DNA of 64,000 bases from Arctopsyche grandis (taxonomy: Eukaryota; Arthropoda; Insecta; Trichoptera; Hydropsychidae): the NCBI RefSeq assembly GCF_051622035.1, contig NC_135355.1, forward strand, positions 30,196,986 through 30,260,985, read 5' to 3'. Below, in pieces: positions 32,980-42,714 of this stretch. The notes beneath the pieces were generated by a model that did no database searches, was not told where the DNA came from, and saw only the letters and a program-made list of their open reading frames with translations. The translations under genes and the position numbers were made by a program. The number at the start of each line of letters is the position of its first letter. Position 1 is the first letter of the stretch.

Positions 32980-33208
32980 TGATCATTAAAGAGCGGCGCA
33001 ACATTGCGCTGAAACGAGCTGGCGCACTTTAGGGCCGCTCACTAGTGATCATTAGTGAGCGGAACGGAAGCGTGCTGTTCATTGTTAGTTGTTGGCCGTG
33101 CTTTGTAAAAGGTTCGCCGTACCTTTTTTTTGCAAAAAGCTTTATAAAAAGACCCAAAACGCCCGATTCCTGGAAAAAGCACGCTTGCTATCCGCTCTTT
33201 AGTGATCA
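32980..33208. mobile_element. Palindromic MITE with TGATCA ends
   Basis: Inverted ends TGATCATTAAAGAGCGG and CCGCTCTTTAGTGATCA bound a 229-bp segment. An internal inverted pair (CCGCTCACTAGTGATCATTAGTGAGCGG type, 33033-33061) uses the same terminal motif, as if two copies are nested. No duplication identified. Confidence 0.6.
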
Positions 33209-33956
33209 TACAGCGTTCCATACGTAGTGCATTGGACTTTATGCAGCATTCTGGCGTTCAATATCTAAATTTCGAATCCACACATACGTGATCACTAGCA
33301 AAACGCGTTGATCAAAGATCTTTTTCTTCAGGCTTATTGACTTATAGGAAGACATAAAGAATAGAAATTCAATATAGCGGTTCCTGATGGACTGGGCAGT
33401 GGTAGATTGGTTCTGGTTGAACAGACCTGATCTGTGGCAGAACAGGTTCCGTGTTACCCGACCGTGCTGTAACCTGTCCAGAGACGGAACTATCTATCTG
33501 CCTCCGTCTGTCTGAGCGACCCAGACAAGTCTGGATTTGCCAAATTAACGATTTTACTAATTAGTTTTGGGTTCTCCACGTGGACCTTGTTGCTTGAATT
33601 ACATATGTACATAATTTGATATTATGTAAGCATGCGTCATTTAAATACTGTAGAACTTTAATGAGGAAAGTGAGACCGCAACGCTTTATCAGAATATTTA
33701 TCCGGTGAATCATCGTGGTCGTTGGTCACCAAGTTTATTTTCATTTGTAGCGAAGTTAAATTTGTAAAAGTTTGTATTAGTACCTAATAGGTAGGAGTGA
33801 AATTAGGTGTGGTATAAAAAATATAAAAAAATCTATCACCGACTGTTTTCTTAATTCATACCCTAGTCTACTGGGAACCGTTAATTAAGGATTAGAATTT
33901 TAAAATACATACATATGTAGTTTCTGTATGTGTAATGGTCCGCAAATATATATGAA
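33209..33956. other. Gene-less stretch
   Basis: Includes a moderately GC-rich patch (about 33390-33535) with no recognisable frame. Nothing else supported. Confidence 0.35.
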
Positions 33957-34345
33957 CTAGTGTTGTGCCCGATGACATATCATCGCATGGGTGCTGGAAT
34001 ATTAAGTTATTAAATTAAAAAAAAATTAAATGAAATTTGTCGTCGGTCATGTGTTCGGCCCCCACGCGGTCGAATTTTTTCAAATACTTTTCAATTTAAT
34101 CATTTTATTAAATAAATTTTCAATAGATTGCGGTAAATTCTCTTCCAAGAGGATACATTGGTAGAAAATAGTATTTTTTGTAAGTTAATTTCTTTTGTTA
34201 TTGTATTGTATAAACGTTTTGGCTTTAGCTGTGACGTACATACATATGTATATCGAATCGAAACGACTATTATAGTACGACGAGCGTTATCTCAGACAGA
34301 TAGACAGACGCACAGACAGACAGAATAGCGATATTATATATATGA
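33957..34345 (-). mobile_element. Second Helitron family, complete non-autonomous copy
   Basis: On the minus strand it begins A|TCATATATATAATATCGC, passes a CTGTCTGTCTGTGCGTCTGT tract, and ends with a perfect hairpin (CGATGATATGTCATCG), about ten bases and CTAG (33960-33957), then T. 389 bp, non-coding. The hairpin differs from the main family, so this is a separate lineage. Confidence 0.72.
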
Positions 34346-35142
34346 TGATTATTTAAAGTTTTTCTCAAAAATGAAACAAAAGTAACTTTTTATTTTCTAG
34401 ACTTATTGCATTTTATAAATACAGCCTATAAAAAATACAGATGCAAAAAAAAATGCAAAATTTAATATTTTTCTATGCTTCATAATATCTTCTTTTGAAA
34501 TTTAAGTCGGCACTGGGTCAAAAATCGTATTGTGATAAGATGCATTATCTATCATTTAACCATTTCATATAATTGTCGAAGTTTCGGGAAAATCTCGTGA
34601 ACTTCACAACCACGCTGTCACTGAAAGGCCACGCCTTTACCAAGGAGCAAGAAAGGCATGCATTCACCTCGGCAGCCGGAGCCAGACTAACGAGCTATGT
34701 ACACAAGAGCACGCACACTATCTCAATTTTCTTCACTTGCTGAACGAACTCTACAGAAATGCATTTGTAATTTTACAAATCAATGCGATGAATAGGTCAA
34801 TTTTCGAATATCTCTGGCCGCTAATACAGGTACAAGTAATTTACATATATGTATGTATATGTTACTGTGAAATTGTTATTGTCAGTGAAATTATAATTTA
34901 GACACCGGTAGCGAGCACGGATGTAACAATATAATTAAAAATTCACTTTTCAATTTCAGTGGAGCAAATGATTCGTATCCGAACCCGCTCTCACCACAAC
35001 CACGTTTGTTCATCATCAGTGATCTTCTCCATATTCTTGATAATGATAACCAACCACCCGAATCTGTTTGTTTGTCCGAAATTGTTTATCTACATCGCTA
35101 ACCTCTATATTATGAACAACCCGCGACCCAGCATATCTACTG
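34346..35142. other. Gene-less stretch
   Basis: AT-rich with short open frames around 34960-35190 that overlap the next repeat. No gene supported. Confidence 0.35.
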
Positions 35143-36284
35143 ATGGTCCGTACGCACCAAACCAACGACGATTTTGGGCCAACTTTTAAAACCAGTAGCG
35201 TACAAAATATCGAAATAAAAATTAAATTAAATATCAAAATTAAGCTAACGAGCGAGATTGAGCTAAAATTAGATCATCGTTGATGTTTTGAATTACAACA
35301 ATGTTTTGAATTACGACGATACGCATTACAACCAGAGAAATATTATAATTACTAGAGGTCGGAATTTGAAGGGGCCGGAAACGTGCCGCCTATTGTTCAA
35401 TTGTTGTAAATGCTTTGTAAAAAAGGTTCAGCAAACCTTTAACAATGCATTTACAATCTTTGAACAATAAACAGCCCCTTCAGATTCCGGCCTCTAATAA
35501 TTACGAGCGAAAAAAACCTTGTTATTGTTTCTTATAAGTCGTCACGATATACTACTTTTTTTCGCCGTCGATGAAATATTTAACAAAAAAAATGTCGGTG
35601 ATTTGTCAAAGGGTTTTTTTTTTTTCGTCGAAATAAAATTAATAATCACACATTATCCGATAAATTTTACCTCTGAGATGAATTTGATTATTTGATTTAT
35701 TTCGACGACAAAAACAATTGAAGACATTATCCGATAAAATTTACCTCTGAAATGATTTAATTAATTGATTTATTTCGACGAGAGAAACAATTGAAGACTA
35801 AAAAAAATTCGATTGATAGACCGACAACGCTCCGGATTGCGATCATCGATCGGTCACCCATACTAATACATCAGATATTCTCAGTAACTGCGCATTACGG
35901 GGAAGTAAAAATAATAATTCTTTGATTTTTTTTTCGATCTTAGTGCGTATCTTCGTAAGTCAAAACATCTTCGACAAACAAAAGTCGAGGATTACCTGTA
36001 TGTGATTGTTGATGATCTAATTTTAGGTCAATCTCGAAAATTTGTTTAAATTGGGCATGTTCTGTTTTAACATTCAATATTTTATTTTAATTTTAATATA
36101 TTGATTATAATTTTATTTTGATATTTTAATTTAATTTTAATATAATAATAATAGTTTTAATTTTGATATTTAATTTCAATTTTTAAATTTAATTTTTATT
36201 TCGATATCTTGTACGCTACTGGTTTTATCCTGTTGGTTAAAACGTTGGACCAAAATCGTCGTTGGTTTGGTCCGTACGCAGCAT
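35143..36284. mobile_element. Large fold-back element, copy 1
   Basis: The ends are long inverted repeats: ATGGTCCGTACGCACCAAAC..., ACCAGTAGCGTACAAAATAT, GATTGAGCTAAAATTAGATC on the left, and the reverse complement of these from about 36010 to 36284. The centre carries TATTTCGACGA repeats. A hAT MITE sits inside (35353-35496). A related copy is at 41591-42302. No coding capacity and no clear duplication. Confidence 0.7.
35353..35496 (+). mobile_element. hAT MITE (TAGAGG family), copy 3
   Basis: A 144-bp element with ends TAGAGGTCGGAATTTGAAGG and its inverted partner (...CCGGCCTCTA), flanked by a perfect 8-bp duplication ATAATTAC (35345-35352 and 35497-35504). The best preserved member; it inserted into the large fold-back element. 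Confidence 0.92.
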
Positions 36285-36845
36285 TACACAAAGAAATTAA
36301 ATTATATATTGAAAATTAATAAAGAGCCCCCAAATAACTTTATTTTCATAGTACGTAATATCAATTAATTATTGAATTGTAAAGCATTCTATAAAATCTT
36401 ATGCTGGTATTTCACTATGATTCAACTGTGAAAAATTATAATTTCACTGATAGGGGCCAGTGTTATTTCTGTAGTAAAATATAAACATACCAGTGAATGT
36501 GCTATTGGATATGAATTCATTGAAACGGCAGTGTAATCATAATTTCACTATAACATATATGTATGTACATACACTGTGTAGGTAGTGATTTTGATATAAT
36601 TTTTTTTCTAATTTTTTTTCTTTCAATATTTATTATTTTTATTTATACACATGTAGTTGATTTCTTTAATATGCACTTGGGAAAATATATTTCATTAATT
36701 GGTAAATAGGCCGCAAATTGCCGTCATTTTTAGTTTCAAATTATTGTCAAGCTGATTCGAACGCATTTTCCATCACTTTTATTAGGATTTCAAATCTTTA
36801 GGTCTATTTATATTAGCACACCACAGACCGACAACTGCACGTTGC
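36285..36845. other. Gene-less AT-rich stretch
   Basis: Nothing supported. Confidence 0.35.
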
Positions 36846-36962
36846 CAGCAAATACGGAAAGTATTCTTTAATATATTCTATGTATATGGAAACATTTATA
36901 TACGCATGCGCGTTCATGTGCGTCCATATAAAATGTACCAATAATACTTTCCGTTCTTGCTG
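36846..36962. mobile_element. Small palindromic MITE
   Basis: Inverted ends CAGCAAATACGGAAAGTATT and the reverse of CAGCAAGAACGGAAAGTATT bound 117 bp. The centre is TATG/CATATA rich with GCATGCGCG. Confidence 0.55.
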
Positions 36963-37024
36963 ATTAAACTTTTAAGGCGGAAAAATACTGAAGGGAACAT
37001 TACGGGACGTCTTACGGGAATAAC

Positions 37025-37105
37025 CGTTATCGATCACTGTCAAGCCTATATCAATACAAGGATAAAATATCACCGAAAACACTCCAGAGGGTGATTTTTG
37101 GGACT
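37025..37105 (+). repeat. Fragment of the 62-kb fold-back family
   Basis: Matches the half-arm at 62390-62460 (TCAATACAAGGATAAAATAT, then GAAAACACTCCAGAGG). Only one arm segment is present here. Confidence 0.55.
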
Positions 37106-37262
37106 GTGTGCCTCAGGAATGGCTATGCGTGCTTGTGTTTTTTTGCATGTGCAAGAGTATGTAAAAAACACGTGCCGCGTGCTTCTAACGGTGTTTTCGC
37201 CCTTACGCTCGTTAGTCCCTTCTTTAATAGATAATGTCATATCGAACATTTTTGTACAAAGC

Positions 37263-37378
37263 TATTGAAATTATGAATTAATCTATTGAAATTATGAATC
37301 AATCTATTGAAATTATGAATCAATCTATTGAAATTATGAATCAATCTATTGAAATTATGAATCAATCTATTGAAATTG
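37263..37378 (+). repeat. 21-bp tandem repeat (about 5.5 copies)
   Basis: Unit ATTGAAATTATGAATCAATCT repeated almost without change. No coding role is evident. Confidence 0.85.
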
Positions 37379-38079
37379 TTTTATCTATTAAATCTATAAT
37401 CTATTGAAACATTGTAGTAAAATACGCTCATATAGATTTCGTGGAGCTTCGTCACTATCATGGAATTCATTTAAAACTTTTCTCAAAATTTTAAATTATT
37501 TTTAATCGATAATTTTCAGATAATGAGCGGCAATAGTCCGGGAGATTTTATACCACCTGTTCTATTTACCTTTGATTTCTTCATACCTGAAACTTCGTGC
37601 TTCGTTAAGAAGGTAATGCATTAAATAACAATGACGATCACACAATAAAACAATATGTTCATAAAATATACCTGCGGACTGGGTTGACAATTCTTTTAAT
37701 TTATGAACGACATTTCAAATATGCATATAATATCTTGCAACTGATATGATTTCATGCGGTACTAATTTTTAGAACAACAATAGTTAAATTATTGTAGATA
37801 CATAATATTTTTTGTAAAGTGCATTATTTGAATGCTTACGGCCAAAGCGCGAGTAAAGCGAGTAAGTAGTTAGTCCTGTCGGCTTGCACAGGTTCGGTCG
37901 CGCTCGACTCGTATCCCATTTTGGCCTGTTTTTAGGTCACCTACCCCCAAAACGAAACTCGGAACTGCTCCATGTGGCCCTTAAACCCATCGTAAACTAT
38001 CAAAACCGTTATGTGACTACGAATATCTATGTCTATGACATTTGACTAGTTTCGCGCCAAGTGTTACCACCTCGAAAAA
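37379..38079. other. Upstream region of the SAM-domain gene
   Basis: The last 270 bases before the ATG are less AT-rich than their surroundings (GGTTCGGTCGCGCTCGACTC at about 37891) and may hold the promoter and leader. No TATA box or bounded element was recognised. Confidence 0.3.
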
Positions 38080-40212
38080 ATGTCTCACTCTCAACCGAAC
38101 AACTCTCAACCGAATTCTGAAATTACTCACCCTCATTATCTACCTCCTCAAGTGGTGTCATACGATGGGACACACATGATTCCAGTTCATTGGATTCCGG
38201 GTGGACAAGGAATTGTGCCGAGGTATCCGAAACCATTCGAGCAATTGTATCAATTGAATGCCGATGGGACAGTGCAAGTGCTGGTCGTTGGCAGTTCTAG
38301 CAACTGGAACGGTATGCCACCGGCGAATACCCAAAATGCAACCTTTTCATTTCCACATCATTCCACTAGCAATATGCCAAGTCAGCCTTTTCTTTCTGGT
38401 GCTGGTGTTGCAAAAGTTCCCGACGTCCTACACAATGTTGAGGCTGAGTCATCGCGTCAGAATTTGCAATCTGTCGATTCGATGAATTCTCGAAACGAAA
38501 TGCCATCGAATACTTTCAACGAAAATGACATCCAGCAGTTCCGGATACCAGTTCCAACCGTTTTAAATCTATCCAGCAGGCTGGATTTTCCGATGCTTGA
38601 TAATTCATATAAGGAACCAACGCAGAGTTCTTACAATTTGTGGAAATCAAATGCACAAAACCTACAACGGATACACCGGGATGAAAATGTGACTGTTTGT
38701 CATGAATTGTATGACATTCGAAATCAAACATTGTTTAACAATGCAGTGCAAAGTACTCCAATGAGTCAAAATTTTTCGGGTTTAAAACCTTCGATCGGAA
38801 ACGAATTAAACGTTGACGTTGAATCTGGCAGCTTGAAAGTAGCCCCACGCCTGGATGATACAGTTAATGGACAACCATTCAATCAGCAAACAATGTGGAG
38901 TGTTAGTGATTTGAATAATGATTGTGACAAAATGCAAGTTTCCCCATTCAGTTCAAATCAACCCTCTTGCGATAAAAATATCCGAAATGATCATACCCAA
39001 GAATCATCAATGAGAAATACGTCACTTGATTCCCAAGATTTAACTCCAGTCATCGGACCTTTCGCTGGTGCAAATGTCGTCCCCGTATTGCCGTTGTATG
39101 CTCAGAAGAAAATTCTGAATCGATTTAAGGAAACAACTTCAAAACGTTCCATGAAAAGTGTAAATGTTACACCAAATCAATCGTTTTTGAAGATTGCACC
39201 AAAGTCACAATTTTTTACTCATCCTTATCCGCCTAAAGTTCAAAAATCTGCGAAGAAGGCTGATAATGATATTTTCACTATTAAAAAACTTGCTGAGATT
39301 TGCCCCAATGAATTTTTGAAGAATTGTCAACCTCACGATTCCGAGATGATTCTGAAACAGCCTGAGAAGCTTTCAAAACAGCCTGAAGTGATTCCGAAAC
39401 AGCCTGAGATGATTTCGAACCAACCTGAGATAATTTCGAAGCAGCCCGAGATGATTCCGAAACAGCCCGAAGTGATTTCAAAACAGCCTGAAGTGATTAC
39501 GAAACAGACTGAGATGATTTCGAAACAGCCCGAGATGATTCCGAAACAGCCTGAAATGATTTCAAAACAGCCTGAAGTGATTCCGAAACAGCCCGAGATG
39601 ATTCCGAAACAGCCTGAAATGATTTCAAAACAGCCTGAAGTGATTCCGAAACAGCCTGAGACTATTTCGAAACAGCCTGTGAAAATTTCAAAACAACCTA
39701 AGATGAAATCGAACCTGTTGGGGACGATTTTGAAAAAGCCTACGATGATTTCGAAACAACCTGAGATGATTCTGAATCAGCCCGAGAAGATTTCAAAACA
39801 GCCTGAAGTGATTCTGAAACAGCTAGAGATGATTACGAAACAGCCTGAAGTGATTCTGAAACGGCTTGGGATGATTTCGAAACTAGATAAGCCTAAGATA
39901 ATTTCTAAAGAGTCTGAGATGATTTCGAAACACCCTGAGCTAATTTCGAAACAGCCCGAGTTGCTTCCGAAGCAACCTAAAGTTGATAGCTATAAAGAAA
40001 AAAGGATCGAAACATGGACAGTTGAGGAAGTTGTAAAATTTGTGAGTGAAGTGTCTGGATGTCAATCGTTTGCCGAGGACTTTGTAAATCACGAAATTGA
40101 CGGTCAGGCTCTCGTTCTGGTGAGAGTTTCAGATTTAGTGACATCCATGTCCATGAAGTTGGGACCTGCGTTGAAGTTGGTATCTCGTATTCACCGTTAC
40201 AGTCTGATATAA
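38080..40212 (+). CDS. Heptad-repeat protein with C-terminal polyhomeotic-type SAM domain (710 aa, single exon)
   Basis: Unlikely to be chance: one open frame of 710 codons with a good start context (AAAAATGTC). Residues 1-420 are low-complexity, rich in N, S, Q and P, with PPQVVSYDGTHMIPVHWIPG near the start. Residues about 423-633 are some 30 heptapeptides of the form KQPE(M/V)I(S/P). Residues 643-710 form a SAM domain (TWTVEEVVKFV, then GCQ, EDFVNHEIDGQALVLV, MKLGPALK). The GCQ...DF...EIDGQAL...MKLGPALK pattern is that of polyhomeotic and related Polycomb proteins, where the SAM domain polymerises. The FCS zinc finger found upstream of the SAM domain in polyhomeotic is absent. The absence of introns and the different architecture suggest a retrocopy or lineage-specific gene. 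It could act in chromatin or as a self-assembling scaffold; that is inference. Confidence 0.82.
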   Translation: MSHSQPNNSQPNSEITHPHYLPPQVVSYDGTHMIPVHWIPGGQGIVPRYPKPFEQLYQLNADGTVQVLVVGSSSNWNGMPPANTQNATFSFPHHSTSNMPSQPFLSGAGVAKVPDVLHNVEAESSRQNLQSVDSMNSRNEMPSNTFNENDIQQFRIPVPTVLNLSSRLDFPMLDNSYKEPTQSSYNLWKSNAQNLQRIHRDENVTVCHELYDIRNQTLFNNAVQSTPMSQNFSGLKPSIGNELNVDVESGSLKVAPRLDDTVNGQPFNQQTMWSVSDLNNDCDKMQVSPFSSNQPSCDKNIRNDHTQESSMRNTSLDSQDLTPVIGPFAGANVVPVLPLYAQKKILNRFKETTSKRSMKSVNVTPNQSFLKIAPKSQFFTHPYPPKVQKSAKKADNDIFTIKKLAEICPNEFLKNCQPHDSEMILKQPEKLSKQPEVIPKQPEMISNQPEIISKQPEMIPKQPEVISKQPEVITKQTEMISKQPEMIPKQPEMISKQPEVIPKQPEMIPKQPEMISKQPEVIPKQPETISKQPVKISKQPKMKSNLLGTILKKPTMISKQPEMILNQPEKISKQPEVILKQLEMITKQPEVILKRLGMISKLDKPKIISKESEMISKHPELISKQPELLPKQPKVDSYKEKRIETWTVEEVVKFVSEVSGCQSFAEDFVNHEIDGQALVLVRVSDLVTSMSMKLGPALKLVSRIHRYSLI

Positions 40213-41098
40213 TTTGATTCTCATAAAAATTATCTGTTAAAATTAAGGTCCTTTTTTAATGTTCCTTCTAGTCGCTAATTGTAAAATAAGTAGGATATGT
40301 TTAAATTTTAAAATTTCAAGTTATTTTCAAATGTAGTTAAAAACCCTTGATTTAACGGTTTTGAAACATTTCGTCTATATCTGACATTGGCTGTAATTAC
40401 TTGATACATACATACATATATGTACATACATATTTGTTTTAATATTCTGTTATATTTGTTTTAATTATATTTTATTTTTTTCTTAAATTTTGTAAAAAAG
40501 TTTTAATTAATATACATATGTATATACATACGGATAGTAATTAATATTATTTCTGACGTTCGACTATTTTAAATGTTTATTTTGACCAAAAATTTTTCGC
40601 TTATATTCTAAATAACGTTATATGTATTGTATATATGTAGTTATTAAAAACACGTTGTGTAATAAACTGGAACAAATACTTAATCTACATATACGCGAAT
40701 TTAATTATTTACATATAGAACCCGATTAATTATTAATTATTGTAATCGGGTGAAGGGTCCAATTGGACTCATTATTATGTACCTTGAGATTTTGACTAAA
40801 ATGTATCAGGAAATGTCCCCTGATCACATTTTTGTCTCTTAACTGTTGATATTATTGATACATACATATTTTTTTTTTTGAAAGATACATATATAGAGAG
40901 AGATATGAATTCTTTTGGATTTTTTTTTATTCTTCAATTCATATTTTATTGTATATAAATTTTAATGTCAATTTTATATTTCGAACATTTTTTTACGTAA
41001 GATGATCTTTTAACATGTGATTGCAATTGAAAACTGCTTCATGTATGTATGTATGAATAAACATATTTTTTTTTATAAATTTACTTTTTATTTAAGTA
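40213..41098. other. 3' flank of the SAM-domain gene
   Basis: AT-rich, with an AATAAA at 40661-40666 as a candidate poly(A) signal 450 bases after the stop codon. TACATA microsatellites. No other gene. Confidence 0.4.
40661..40666 (+). terminator. Candidate poly(A) signal of the SAM-domain gene
   Basis: AATAAA in GTGTAATAAACTGG, about 450 bases after the stop. Chance occurrence cannot be excluded in this composition. Confidence 0.35.
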
Positions 41099-41510
41099 CT
41101 AGCTGAACCTGGCATGCGTTGCAATGCCACAATAACGCATGCAATTCCCGTTCCCGTTCCCGTTTCTCGGTGTGTTTCGATAATTAAATGTTTCAGTGTC
41201 AAATTAATACTTAATAATCAAATTGAATTACAGTACTAATAATTTGTTGGAAAAACGCAGGCGACGAATACATTTGAAATTATTCAATTATTTGTTTATT
41301 TTACCCTAACAACGCAGGCGGCGACGCGAACACATTGTAATTATTATTTAGTTGCAATGCCACTAATTTCTGTTTTCCCGTTCCCGTTCCCGTTTTTGGG
41401 TGATTTTTTTACAGAAACCATCGTGGGGAAACACAATATTTCATGTAAGTTTCATCGCAATCGGTTGAATGGTATAGGAACGGATACGCAGTGGTGTTGT
41501 CGGGGAAGGT
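41099..41510 (-). mobile_element. Third Helitron-type element, 5' end uncertain
   Basis: On the minus strand the 3' end is a hairpin (GGCATTGCAACGCATGCC), then AGGTTCAG and CTAG (41102-41099), then T. Internal blocks include CCCGTTCCCGTTCCCG twice (about 41147 and 41376) and TTTCATCGCAATCGG. The 5' TC end was not located. Confidence 0.5.
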
Positions 41511-41590
41511 CGCTGCCCTGGCACTTCAATTGATATGAAAATTGTTTTATGAGTAAAATTAAAAAATATTTTGGCTAATTTTAACACTTG

Positions 41591-42302
41591 ATGGTGCGTA
41601 CGCACCAGGCCAACGAATGGCAACACCACAGGCCAACTTTTAAAACCAGTAGCGTACAAAATATCGAAATAAAAATTTAATTAAAAATTTGAAATTAAAT
41701 GTCAAAATTAAAAGTATTATTATTACATTAAAATTAAATTCAAATATCAAAATATAATTATAATTATTATATTAAAATTCAAATTAGATATTGAAATTTA
41801 AAACAAAACACACAATTTAAATAAATTTTCGAGATTGATCTAAAATCAGATCATCAACAATCATATACAGGTAGTACTTAACTTAAGATGTTTTGATTTA
41901 CGCACTATGATCGAAAAAAATCAAAGAATTAATTTTTAAAAGTTGGTCTTTAAAACAACCGTATATAGGCCATAGTGTGATGCCGTATAATTGTTTTCCT
42001 TGAGGACAGTGGATATTGTGATTCGTGACGACTTTTAAGAAATAATAACAAGATTTTTTTTCGCTCGTAAGCAGAGAAATTGTAATATTTCTCTGGTTGT
42101 AAATGCGTATCGTCGTAATTCAAAACACTGTTGTAATTCAAAACATCAACGATGATCTAATTTTAGCTCAATCTCGCTCTTTAGCTTAATTTTGGTATTT
42201 AATTTCAATTTTTTAATTTCATTTTTATTTCGATATTTTGTACGCTACTGGTTTTAAAAGTTGGCCTGTGGACCGTTCATTGGCTTGGTGCGTATGCACC
42301 AT
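41591..42302. mobile_element. Large fold-back element, copy 2
   Basis: Ends ATGGTGCGTACGCACCA (41591) and GGTGCGTATGCACCAT (to 42302) continue as long inverted repeats containing ACCAGTAGCGTACAAAATAT and GATGATCTAATTTTAG. Related to 35143-36284 but with a shorter centre. Confidence 0.7.
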
Positions 42303-42639
42303 GAGACGAGAAGAATAAGAGGCGACTTAATCGAAGTCTTTAAAATAATAAATAAACATCATAATTGTCTTATGTCCAAACTCATTACGTTCAATGAAAA
42401 CAATCATAGAGGTTACACTCTCAGACTCCAAAAAGAAAAAATCGAATAAATTGATCAGAGATTCCTTCTTTTCAAACAGAGTGGTTAAAGTTTGGAATAA
42501 TCTTCCCAACAATGTAGTAAATTCTGAAAACCATAATATTTAAAAAAAAAAAGCTAGAAGTCATTCTTAAACTTGAAGATTTTTGTAATTCTTCTTTTCC
42601 AATATCTTTTCTATATATATTTTTTTCATTTAGTTATTA

Positions 42640-42714
42640 TTAAAGCCCGGACCCAGAGCGTGCCGCGTATTGTTCAAATGTTGTAAATGCATTGTTAAAG
42701 GTTTGCCGAACCTT
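42640..42714 (+). repeat. Truncated TAGAGG-family MITE
   Basis: Contains the family core (CGTATTGTTCAAATGTTGTA, GTTTGCCGAACC) but lacks the right half, which is replaced by the CCGGAAGT repeat. Confidence 0.5.
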
